The notes below the pieces were generated by a model. The model was given only the letters and a program-made list of their open reading frames with translations. It did not search any database and was not told the DNA's origin. 64,000 bases of DNA from Bog-950 sp046329495 (GTDB lineage: Bacteria; Bacteroidota; Bacteroidia; Chitinophagales; LD1): positions 62,001 to 126,000 of the forward strand of contig JAXLUO010000004.1 of NCBI GenBank assembly GCA_046329495.1, in the 5' to 3' direction. The position numbers and the translations under genes were made by a program. Positions 35,236-42,172 of the stretch are shown here, piece after piece; positions within the stretch are counted from its first letter, which is position 1; every line of letters begins with the position of its first letter.

Positions 35236-35496
35236 ATGTCGAAAGTTAAAATTGGTATGATAGCGTTTATTTCAACGCTCACCACCTGGATGTTTGCAAA
35301 TGCAATGACTACACAGAACGGAGCCAATCAATATGCCCCAACCGGGCAAAGCGGCTCAACCGGCTCAACCGGTCCCTCAGGGGGTAAAGACGGTGGTCAT
35401 TGGGGCCACACCGGCAAAACGGGATCTACCGGCCCAACAGGTCATTGGGGACATACCGGAACAACCGGTTCAACCGGGCCTATAGGTAAACCTTAA
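35236..35496 (+). CDS. Secreted collagen-like Gly-X-Y repeat protein (86 aa)
   Basis: A signal peptide-like N-terminus (about 1-24, KIGMIAFISTLTTWMFANA) is followed by two blocks of collagen triplets: five from Gly37 to residue 51 (GQS GST GST GPS GGK), a break at Asp52-Gly53, then eleven perfect triplets from Gly54 to the end. The second block contains a duplicated unit (GHWGHTGKTGSTGPT, GHWGHTGTTGSTGPI). Thr fills most Y positions, as in the GPT-type collagens of Bacillus spore proteins. It may trimerise outside the cytoplasm. No C-terminal anchor is seen. Start is ATG. Confidence 0.8.
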   Translation: MSKVKIGMIAFISTLTTWMFANAMTTQNGANQYAPTGQSGSTGSTGPSGGKDGGHWGHTGKTGSTGPTGHWGHTGTTGSTGPIGKP

Positions 35497-35539
35497 GTGA
35501 AACCCTTCTACCATTATAAACAAACTAAAACCAGAAATC

Positions 35540-36712
35540 ATGCAAAAGGAAAACAAAACCGAATCTGCAGAAGGCCTTACAGGTACCATCAGTACTACTG
35601 GCAGCAATTCTAAAAAGAGTACCGGTTCTAAGAGCAAAACAAGCGGTAAATCGGATAGTAAGAAATCAACCAGTGCAAGTTCTACCAAAGGCAAAAGCAG
35701 CAATGCGGCTTCCAGGAGTAAAAGCAGTTCAACAAGCGGATCTTCAAAGTCTTCCGGTTCAGGTTCAAACAGCAAGAGTGGAAACTCTTCTTCCGGTGGG
35801 AGAAACAAGAGCTCACAAACTTCGGGTAGCAGTTATTCGGGCGAAAGCGAGAATGATTCTCGGTCGGGCAGCAACATGAACCGTAACCGTTATGAAGACG
35901 ATAGCTATGATTCGCGCGAGCAAAAGGGAAGCTATTCGCAAGGCCGTGGCCGTTTTGCGCAAGGTGGTTATGATAATGGTGGAAACAATAGCATGAACCG
36001 TCAGGGTGAAAACGATTGGAACGGTGGTCAGAGCGGACGCGGCAACCAGTATAGCCAAAACAGAAATCAATATCAATCCGGTTCAGGCCGTGGTAACCAG
36101 GGAGGTTATTCTAACAGCAATTCAGGATACGATCAGGACTACAACCAGGGTGGCAATTATGGTAATACCGGCCGTGGTGGTTACAACCGCGGTGGTGGGT
36201 ATAACCAAAATCAGGGAGGTAATAACCAGGGCTATAACCAGGGCGGCGGTTACCGCGAGGGTGGCTACAATCAGCGCAACTGGGGTAACGAAGACCAATA
36301 CGAAAACTGGGGTGGCCGTGGCGGCCGTCAGCAATACCGCGAAGAGGATAACGACTTCGGTGGCGATCAGGGCAATTGGGGCGGAAACCGTTACCAGGGC
36401 GACCGCAATTCGGGCAACCAAAACCGATACAACCAACAAGGCCATTATAATGATTATGATCAGGATGACCGTTCATCCTATGGTTACAATCAGCAACAGG
36501 GTGGCTATGACCAGGAGCAAAGCGATTGGGGTGGTGGCTCAGGCAGAGGTAGGAATTCCAACCGCTATAGCGATCAAAACGACGAGCAATACTATGATGA
36601 GCAGGAAGGTTATGATGATAACCGCAATACCAACCAAAACCAACGCGAAGAGTACGAAGGCCGTTCCTCGCGTCGCGGAAGCGGAAGCAAAAGCAATAAG
36701 AAGCAACGTTAA
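35540..36712 (+). CDS. Low-complexity, prion-like Gly/Asn/Gln/Tyr/Arg-rich protein (390 aa)
   Basis: No folded domain is visible. Residues 1-110 are almost only Ser, Lys, Thr and Gly (SKSKTSGKSDSKKSTS...). Residues 110-390 are repeats of short Gly/Asn/Gln/Tyr words (GGYNQ, GYNQGGG, GNWGGNRY) with many Arg and Asp and regularly spaced Tyr. The composition resembles eukaryotic FUS-type prion-like and RGG proteins that form condensates; that parallel is inference. The end is Lys/Arg-rich (SRRGSGSKSNKKQR). Other frames across it are open only because of its composition. Start is ATG, and a terminator follows. Confidence 0.8.
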   Translation: MQKENKTESAEGLTGTISTTGSNSKKSTGSKSKTSGKSDSKKSTSASSTKGKSSNAASRSKSSSTSGSSKSSGSGSNSKSGNSSSGGRNKSSQTSGSSYSGESENDSRSGSNMNRNRYEDDSYDSREQKGSYSQGRGRFAQGGYDNGGNNSMNRQGENDWNGGQSGRGNQYSQNRNQYQSGSGRGNQGGYSNSNSGYDQDYNQGGNYGNTGRGGYNRGGGYNQNQGGNNQGYNQGGGYREGGYNQRNWGNEDQYENWGGRGGRQQYREEDNDFGGDQGNWGGNRYQGDRNSGNQNRYNQQGHYNDYDQDDRSSYGYNQQQGGYDQEQSDWGGGSGRGRNSNRYSDQNDEQYYDEQEGYDDNRNTNQNQREEYEGRSSRRGSGSKSNKKQR

Positions 36713-36730
36713 ATTTTAGCTTGTTACATA

Positions 36731-36765
36731 AAAAGACCCTCTGGTGAAAACCGGAGGGTCTTTTT
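36731..36765. terminator. Hairpin terminator after the prion-like gene
   Basis: AAAAGACCCTC (36731-36741) pairs with GAGGGTCTTTT (36754-36764) and is followed by T residues. The A-run on the left can serve the convergent gene too. Confidence 0.88.
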
Positions 36766-36790
36766 ATTTTAAGAGCATAGATGCAAGCAG

Positions 36791-38395
36791 TTAGTCGTTA
36801 TCACTTAATTCTTTAAGACTTCCGCTAAATGATTTTAAGTCGGCATTGGCCGGCCCGTTAATTACTTTACCATCGAAGGTGAAACGGCTGCCATGGCAGG
36901 GGCAATCCCATGTTTTTTCATCGTTGTTCCAGGCTACGGTGCATTTTAGATGCGTACACTCAGGACTAATGATATGTAATTGCAAGTCTTCATCGCGATA
37001 GATGCCGAACTTTTCGCCCCTGATTTCTGTAATACGACCTTCACCTTTGTTCAGCGAATCCAATTCCAGCTTGTCCTTGTCGTTAGGGGATTGTTTAAGA
37101 TGAGCAAATAGCCCTCCAAAAAATTCGCGGAAGAAGGTACCGCTTGATTTGAGCTTTAATCTCCACGGAGAATAAATCTTCTCCCATTTATTCTCGCGGC
37201 CCATCATCAGATCGGTAATAAGCATTCCTGCTATGGTTCCGTGCGTCATGCCATTTCCCGAATCTCCGGTTACAATGTAAATATTATCACTATCAAAAGG
37301 GTTGCGACCGATATACGCCAGTGAATCCATAGGCTCCATAACCTGGCCCGACCAGCGGTAAATGGTATTCAAAACGGGGAAATGGGTGCGGGTCCAGTCC
37401 TCTAATAACGTATACCGATGTTCTTCGGGCACGTGCAGATCTTCGGTTAGGCCCGTAGGGTGATCTTCTCCGCCACTGATAAGCAGATCGTATTCGTTAT
37501 TGTAAGGATGACAGCGTACATAATGATATGGCGGTACTTCCTTATTAACTTCTTCATCGCCGGTATCCCACCACAACGCACGGGGTAATAATCCTTTTTT
37601 AACCAAAGCTCCGATAACATAAGTGCGATAAGGGAACTGTCGCAGGTGCATAATGTAACGATTGTTGACGGGTGTGTTAGTGGCAATTACCACATGCGCT
37701 GCTTTTACCTGAAAACCGGTTTTACTTGTAATGCCTTTATCGTCAATTTCTGCAGCATGGGTTTCTGTAAAAATGCGTCCTCCTTTTTCGGTGATAGCTT
37801 TAGCCAGGCCCACCAGGTATTTCATAGGGTGAAATTGGGCTTGCGAAGGGAATAGGATACCCTTACCGGGATAATTTTTAATGCCGGGAACATGGTCCAC
37901 CAATTCAGTTTCGATGCCGGCACGCTGTGTGGCTTGTAATTCTTTGTCCAGTTCATCAACCGGTGCCGTAGGATGCCGGAAAAGATAACCGGGAAGGCGT
38001 TCAAAATCGCAGTCGATGTTTTCTTTCTGTATCGTTTGTTCCACAAAGTCGATAGCGGCGGTGTGGCTGGCGGCAATTAATTTGCAGGTAGAAGGGCCAA
38101 ATAAACTTTCCAGCGTATAATATCTGTCATCTAAGGCATTCACCAGGTGGGCTGTTGTACGGCCTGTTTCGCCACTACCGATAAATCCATCTTCTATCAC
38201 CACTACTTTCTTTCCTTCGTTAAGTAGATTATAGGCTATGCTTAAACCTGCAATACCACCACCAACTATTACTACATCTGTTTCTATATTTTCTTTTAGC
38301 GGTTTAAAAGCCACTGGTGCATTCACTGTATCGGTCCAATAACTGATGTGGGTTCCGGAGGTAAGTTTTGCATCTACGCCTGTTACTTGCTTCAT
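36791..38395 (-). CDS. FAD-dependent oxidoreductase with C-terminal Rieske [2Fe-2S] domain
   Basis: 534 residues. The N-terminal DAO-type FAD domain has DVVIVGGGIAGLSIAYNL (about 40-57) and a late GDSGNGMTHGTIAG FAD block near 380. A Rieske ferredoxin domain follows: Cys480 and His482 in CTHLKC, and Cys498 and His501 in CPCHG, with Cys485 and Cys500 placed for the usual disulfide. It resembles the OrdA/gamma-glutamylputrescine oxidoreductase-like group that oxidises amines with an internal electron relay; the substrate is unknown. Start is ATG. Confidence 0.92.
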   Translation of the reverse strand: MKQVTGVDAKLTSGTHISYWTDTVNAPVAFKPLKENIETDVVIVGGGIAGLSIAYNLLNEGKKVVVIEDGFIGSGETGRTTAHLVNALDDRYYTLESLFGPSTCKLIAASHTAAIDFVEQTIQKENIDCDFERLPGYLFRHPTAPVDELDKELQATQRAGIETELVDHVPGIKNYPGKGILFPSQAQFHPMKYLVGLAKAITEKGGRIFTETHAAEIDDKGITSKTGFQVKAAHVVIATNTPVNNRYIMHLRQFPYRTYVIGALVKKGLLPRALWWDTGDEEVNKEVPPYHYVRCHPYNNEYDLLISGGEDHPTGLTEDLHVPEEHRYTLLEDWTRTHFPVLNTIYRWSGQVMEPMDSLAYIGRNPFDSDNIYIVTGDSGNGMTHGTIAGMLITDLMMGRENKWEKIYSPWRLKLKSSGTFFREFFGGLFAHLKQSPNDKDKLELDSLNKGEGRITEIRGEKFGIYRDEDLQLHIISPECTHLKCTVAWNNDEKTWDCPCHGSRFTFDGKVINGPANADLKSFSGSLKELSDND

Positions 38396-38504
38396 AATGC
38401 TCTTTTCCTTGTTGTGTTAAAAAACGTGCCAGCCAACAAGCAAACAGTAAGGCACAATTTTTTATGCCTGCTGCCATATTTTATCACTCGAAAATTATAG
38501 CAAC

Positions 38505-39041
38505 ATGAAAAGAGACAAGCGGAGAAATGAAGAGCAGGGCGATATGGGTGCCGGCGACTTCAACAACGACTTCAATAACGAAAACCAGGATTTTAACCAG
38601 CCGGAGAATATGGGTGGTGAAAACGAGGGCGGAAATGAAGAGGGCTTTGATCAGGAGCAATCCGGTGGTCAGGGCCGCAACAATCGACGTAGAAACCGCA
38701 TGCAGGAAGAGCAGGACTACCAGGGCGAGGAGGACGAAGATTTTGAAGGAGATGAAGAGGAGGATGAAGAAGAAGAAACTGAAGGAAGCAGTAACGTTAA
38801 GGGCTTTCAGCAAATAGAGCAGATTGCAAAAAAGGTAATGGCCTACATGAAGGAGCATTCGCAGGAGATGGATAAGAAAACCATTGCCAAGTATGCTGCT
38901 GTTGGTGTGTTGATGTTATACGGTATGCGTAAAAACAGCGTACTGGGCAGCATGATGGTTTCTATTGCAGCCGGTGTTATTACCAAGTATATCCTTGAAA
39001 ATACTATGGACGGACAAGAGCAGCGTTCGGAAGCGGCTTAA
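38505..39041 (+). CDS. Acidic, Asn/Gln-rich protein with C-terminal membrane-hairpin-like segment
   Basis: 178 residues. The first ~95 are low complexity: charged, with Asn/Gly/Glu repeats (FNNDFNNENQDFNQPEN), then a Glu/Asp run. A helical part (GFQQIEQIAKKVMAYMKEHSQEMDKKTIAKYA) follows, and two hydrophobic stretches (AAVGVLMLYGM, LGSMMVSIAAGVITKYIL) could sit in a membrane. Family not recognised. It shares low-complexity style with the gene at 35540, suggesting a common stress or surface role (inference). Start is ATG. Confidence 0.7.
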   Translation: MKRDKRRNEEQGDMGAGDFNNDFNNENQDFNQPENMGGENEGGNEEGFDQEQSGGQGRNNRRRNRMQEEQDYQGEEDEDFEGDEEEDEEEETEGSSNVKGFQQIEQIAKKVMAYMKEHSQEMDKKTIAKYAAVGVLMLYGMRKNSVLGSMMVSIAAGVITKYILENTMDGQEQRSEAA

Positions 39042-39061
39042 TGCACAAGCTGTATAATGCT

Positions 39062-39104
39062 AAAAGAGGGCAGGAGTTAATCAACTTTCCTGCCCTCTTT
39101 TTTT
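39062..39104 (+). terminator. Hairpin terminator after the acidic protein gene
   Basis: AAAAGAGGGCAGGA pairs with TCCTGCCCTCTTTT, followed by more T residues. Confidence 0.92.
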
Positions 39105-39126
39105 GCAAGTGATTATTGAATAGGTA

Positions 39127-39179
39127 CAAAAAAATGGCGCACACCGGTTAACGATCCCCCCTGGATACCGGTATGCGCC
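39127..39179 (-). terminator. Hairpin terminator of the DUF4142 gene
   Basis: GGCGCA..ACCGGT (from 39136) pairs with ACCGGT..TGCGCC (to 39179). On the minus strand a T-run (complement of 39127-39134) follows. Confidence 0.85.
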
Positions 39180-39201
39180 GAAACTTTGGCATTAATTGCC
39201 T

Positions 39202-39777
39202 TTATCTTTTCATGCTGTTTTGTAAGGCTTGTGCTGAATCGAGGTGAGCCTGAAGAATAGGTAGTGCTGATGAGGCTAATGCTCTTATATCAGCATCTTT
39301 TCCTGACTCGGCTTCCTTACGGAACTTTTCAATATCTTCTTTGTGGTCGTTTACCATCATATCGATGTAATCCTTGTCGAACTCAGCACCTGTTTTCTTG
39401 CGTAAACGCTCTACCATTTGCTGCTGGTCGTTACCCATGGTTTGTGGTACCACCAGGTTTTTGCGTGTGGCTAAGCTTTTCAGTTCATCGCCCATGCGGC
39501 TATGGTCGCGCACCATCATAGCACCAAAATCCTTTACTCCTTTGCTTTTAGCAGCGGTACCTGCGTAGTTTCCTAATTCTACCTCCATCATGCCGCCACT
39601 GGCTGCTTCGGTTACAAATTGGGCATCATCGGTGCTTACCATATTTTGCGATGAATCGCTGCGTTGTTCGTTCGTTTGGTCTGCTTCTTTTACACTATCG
39701 GGCTGCTTGTTATTACAAGCGGTAACCACGGTGCCGGCTACCAGGGCCATAATCCAAATACGGTGAATAGGTTGCAT
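39202..39777 (-). CDS. DUF4142 lipoprotein
   Basis: 191 residues from the ATG at 39777; the longer frame only adds a leader ahead of a good signal peptide. The lipobox is VTAC (Cys at about 21). The DUF4142 domain covers about 50-185: DAQFVTEAASGGMMEVELGNYA, GVKDFGAMMVRDHSRMGDELKSLA and FDKDYIDMMVNDHKEDIEKFRKEA carry the conserved His and Asp pattern of this ferritin-like, four-helix family. It is probably anchored in the outer membrane facing the periplasm. Members are often stress-linked; the role here is inferred. Confidence 0.9.
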   Translation of the reverse strand: MQPIHRIWIMALVAGTVVTACNNKQPDSVKEADQTNEQRSDSSQNMVSTDDAQFVTEAASGGMMEVELGNYAGTAAKSKGVKDFGAMMVRDHSRMGDELKSLATRKNLVVPQTMGNDQQQMVERLRKKTGAEFDKDYIDMMVNDHKEDIEKFRKEAESGKDADIRALASSALPILQAHLDSAQALQNSMKR

Positions 39778-39990
39778 ACTAAATTTTTGCAGTGGTATTA
39801 CTAAAAGCATTCCATCCGCTGAGCACGGCTATAATCTTATGTTTTAGCAAAACGAGGTGGCTTGTCCGCACCTATAACTGAATTTGCCTATTGGATGAGA
39901 ACTAATTGCAACACCCTGAATGGTAGAGACGCAATAAACTGTAATGGCATAGGGGGAATGGAATTGGCAAAGTGCAGATAAAAGTAGCAG

Positions 39991-40506
39991 GTGAAAAAGC
40001 TGGAGGCCATAACCGGTAAAAGAAGCATTAACGTGGTGATTGAAACACCTAAGGGTTGTAGAAATAAATTTAGCCATCAACCCGAAACGGGCTATTATAA
40101 ATTATCAAAGGTGCTACCTGCAGGTACCAGTTTCCCTTTCGACTTTGGTTTTATACCCGGCACGCAGGCAGAAGATGGCGACGCGTTGGATGTGCTGGTA
40201 ATGGTAGAAACGGATTGTTTTCCTGGATGCCTTATAGAATGCAGGGTTATTGGCATATTGGAGGCCCTGCAGCAGGAAAAAGGGAAAAAGGAAGAACGTA
40301 ACGATCGCATTGTAGCAGTTGCCCTTGAATCGATTGATCATTCCGGCCTGGCGCATATCAGCGAACTGAATAAAAACCTGCTGAACGAGGTGCTGAGTTT
40401 TTTTGAATACTACAACAAGATGCGGAATAAACGCTTTCGCTTTATTGGGGTAAAAGGTCCGGATAAGGCGATGAAGCTTATTAAAAAACATATAACAACT
40501 ACCTAA
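39991..40506 (+). CDS. Inorganic pyrophosphatase family protein
   Basis: 171 residues from a GTG at 39991. The fold signature is visible: VVIETPKGCRNKFSHQPETGYYKLSKVLPAG, FPFDFGFIPGT, and the metal motif DGDALDVLVM, where the usual Pro or Glu of D-x-D-(P/E)-x-D is Ala. It resembles the family I PPase core but is somewhat divergent, with an Ala at that spot and a Lys-rich insert (QQEKGKKEERNDRI). It would hydrolyse pyrophosphate, or a related substrate. The YetF gene follows after 10 bp. Confidence 0.85.
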   Translation: MKKLEAITGKRSINVVIETPKGCRNKFSHQPETGYYKLSKVLPAGTSFPFDFGFIPGTQAEDGDALDVLVMVETDCFPGCLIECRVIGILEALQQEKGKKEERNDRIVAVALESIDHSGLAHISELNKNLLNEVLSFFEYYNKMRNKRFRFIGVKGPDKAMKLIKKHITTT

Positions 40507-40516
40507 AACGTTGTTT

Positions 40517-41017
40517 ATGGAAGTTATCAATGAAGTTTTTGGATTGCATGTTAAAACTTTGGAAGTGCACCAAATGGTGGTGCGCGCGGTTACTGTATTC
40601 TTTATTGGTCTTGCATTTATCCGGATAGCGGGGACGAGATCATTGGGTACACAGAGTGCTTTTGATCAACTTACTGCCCTTATGCTTGGCGCTATCATGG
40701 GTAGGGCGGTGGTTTCAGCAGAACAACCCTTCTTTGGTTCGATGGTAGCCGTATTAGTAATTATGTTGCTGCATCGTATACTTGCCTGGGCCACTTATAA
40801 AAGTAGAAAGCTGGGAAAGCTATTTAAGGGAGAAGCCATACTGCTTTATGCCAATGGGCATCCTGTTGATGCTAACCTGAAAAAGACCCATACCACTAAA
40901 GAAGATATTGAAGAAGCACAGCGCACGCGGATGCTGAAGGTGGGAGAGGAGCATATAAAACAAGCTTACCTGGAACGCTCGGGAGAGATAAGTGTTATAG
41001 AGCGCAAAACAGATTAA
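40517..41017 (+). CDS. YetF/DUF421 family membrane protein
   Basis: 166 residues from the ATG at 40517 (a TTG six bases earlier is also in frame). Two or three membrane helices in the first ~90 residues (VVRAVTVFFIGLAFIRIAGTRSLGTQSAFDQLTALMLGAIMGRAVV) match the family block RxxGKR..G..SxFDxxxxxxxGxxxG. A small cytoplasmic DUF421 domain follows, ending YLERSGEISVIERKTD. The function is unknown; homologues are linked to stress. Its stop shares TTAA with the convergent DUF72 gene. Confidence 0.9.
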   Translation: MEVINEVFGLHVKTLEVHQMVVRAVTVFFIGLAFIRIAGTRSLGTQSAFDQLTALMLGAIMGRAVVSAEQPFFGSMVAVLVIMLLHRILAWATYKSRKLGKLFKGEAILLYANGHPVDANLKKTHTTKEDIEEAQRTRMLKVGEEHIKQAYLERSGEISVIERKTD

Positions 41018-41757
41018 GCACTTGTTGCGAGGCGTTTAAGCATTAGCGCATTTTCAGTTGCTGCGGTGTTCATGGTGTTATTGAAAAATGCCCAGCAGGT
41101 TAAGCCTTGCTTGCTCCATTTTAGCATTAGTCCGGCGCAGCGCCTTAATGCATCTTCTGAGTAGGACGAATCGAAGAGTTTACCGGGGCCGTGAAAGCGC
41201 ATGTATACATCCTTTGCGGTAACAAATTCAGTAAAAGCAAAATGGCCGCCATTGTCTGATATTACGAACGCAATATTGTTTTCTTTCAGTAAGGTGATGC
41301 TATCGCCACAAAACCAGGACTCGTGTCTGGGTTCGAAGGCAAACTTATACTGCTTGTATTGGCGAAGTTGCCGGAAAAATGTGGAGGCTAACTCTGCATC
41401 AAACTTTAGGGTAGCCGGTAATTGTAACAATACAGGGCCAAGCTTTGTTTGTAATGGTTCAAATACCGAAAAGAAACGCTCCAGAGGTTCTTCCGCTTCC
41501 TTCAACCGTTTAATGTGTGTTAGAAAACGACTCATTTTAGGGCAGAAGCGAAACTCGTCAGGCACTTCATCTCGCCATCGCTCCACTGTTTTTACGGTGG
41601 GCAGGCGGTAGAAACAACCATTTAGCTCGCAGCTATCAAACGTGCGGCTATACTGCTTTAAGAAATCAGCTCCCTTGGCTTTCTCCTCGTAAATAACACC
41701 TCTCCAGTTTGCATAACTGAAGCCGCTTGTACCTATATGGATTTTGCCTGTAGTCAT
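41014..41757 (-). CDS. DUF72 family protein (TIM-barrel-like)
   Basis: 247 residues from the ATG at 41757; a TTG nine codons out was rejected. Family marks: IHIGTSGFSYANWRGVIY, FDSCELNGCFYRLPTVKTVERW, FCPKMSRFLTHIKRL, PVLLQLPATLKF, FAFEPRHESWF and MRFHGPGKLFDSSYSEDAL. DUF72 (YecE) proteins are TIM-barrel proteins of unknown activity; some co-occur with Fe-S genes. Cytosolic. Confidence 0.93.
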   Translation of the reverse strand: MTTGKIHIGTSGFSYANWRGVIYEEKAKGADFLKQYSRTFDSCELNGCFYRLPTVKTVERWRDEVPDEFRFCPKMSRFLTHIKRLKEAEEPLERFFSVFEPLQTKLGPVLLQLPATLKFDAELASTFFRQLRQYKQYKFAFEPRHESWFCGDSITLLKENNIAFVISDNGGHFAFTEFVTAKDVYMRFHGPGKLFDSSYSEDALRRCAGLMLKWSKQGLTCWAFFNNTMNTAATENALMLKRLATSA

Positions 41758-41846
41758 TTGTGTTCCAGCTAAATAACGTGTCAACGGGCTTGATTGTATC
41801 TAAAGTTGCAGTGAGCTTAAGCAGTGGCTAAAATTCGTGAAACTGC

Positions 41847-41854
41847 TATATTTG
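41847..41854 (+). promoter_or_regulatory. TAnnTTTG -7 element of the tRNA-Ser(CGA) gene
   Basis: TATATTTG, an exact consensus match, lies 27 bp upstream of the mature tRNA start. Confidence 0.55.
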
Positions 41855-41881
41855 CCGCCCCGTTTCCGCGAGGGAATAACA

Positions 41882-41968
41882 GGAAAGGTGCCGGAGTGGC
41901 CGATCGGGGCAGTCTCGAAAACTGTTGTACCAGCAATGGTACCGAGGGTTCGAATCCCTCCCTTTCCG
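41882..41968 (+). tRNA. tRNA-Ser (CGA anticodon)
   Basis: The acceptor GGAAAGG (41882-41888) pairs with CCTTTCC (41961-41967), with discriminator G. The D-arm is GCCGGAGTGGCCGATCGGGGC. The anticodon CGA is at 41916-41918 in the loop CTCGAAA. A long variable arm (TTGTACCAGCAATGGTAC) makes it class II, and the T-arm is GAGGGTTCGAATCCCTC. Its 3' end is duplicated downstream (41981-42056). Confidence 0.96.
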
Positions 41969-41980
41969 CAAATATCAACA

Positions 41981-42056
41981 CGAGGGTCGGGACGAAGCGT
42001 AGCTTGTCCCGATGCCGACCAAGGCGTCGGCATTCGAATCCCTCCCTTTCCGCAAA
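41981..42056 (+). repeat. Partial second copy of the tRNA-Ser 3' end, with a 46-bp double-hairpin insert in the T-loop
   Basis: CGAGGGT (41981-41987) and TCGAATCCCTCCCTTTCCGC (42034-42053, plus AAA) repeat tRNA bases 41943-41949 and 41950-41972. In the copy a 46-bp segment (41988-42033) splits the T-loop. With the flanking T it forms a hairpin of TCGGGAC-AAGC with GCTT-GTCCCGA around GTA (one bulged G), then a second of TGCCGAC with GTCGGCA. It cannot make a functional tRNA. Confidence 0.9.
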
Positions 42057-42087
42057 AGCCAGATAGGATAGTATCTGGCTTTTTTTA
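42057..42087 (+). terminator. Terminator of the tRNA-Ser(CGA) transcript
   Basis: AGCCAGATA pairs with TATCTGGCT around GGATAG, then TTTTTTT. The duplicated tail lies between the tRNA and this terminator, so it is probably transcribed. Confidence 0.92.
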
Positions 42088-42172
42088 TGTTCGCAGGTAT
42101 CGATAATTCCAGCGAAAATGCCGCTAAAAAATAGGTATTGGCGACTACTGTATTTTGCTACATTCGCCAACC

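Noticed and set aside
36006..36719. 237-codon frame over the prion-like gene in another frame
   Set aside because: Thr/Ile/Val/Ala-rich nonsense produced by the repeated codons; the chosen frame has a sensible start, terminator and repeat logic.
41949..42056. Direct repeat at the tRNA-Ser as attL/attR of a present integrative element
   Set aside because: Only 84 bp separate the copies, so no element is there now; kept instead as a duplicated tail with a palindromic insert.
41817..42170. Minus-strand frames across the tRNA-Ser(CGA) region
   Set aside because: They lie over a tRNA gene and its duplicated tail, and the repeated peptide words come from the duplication.
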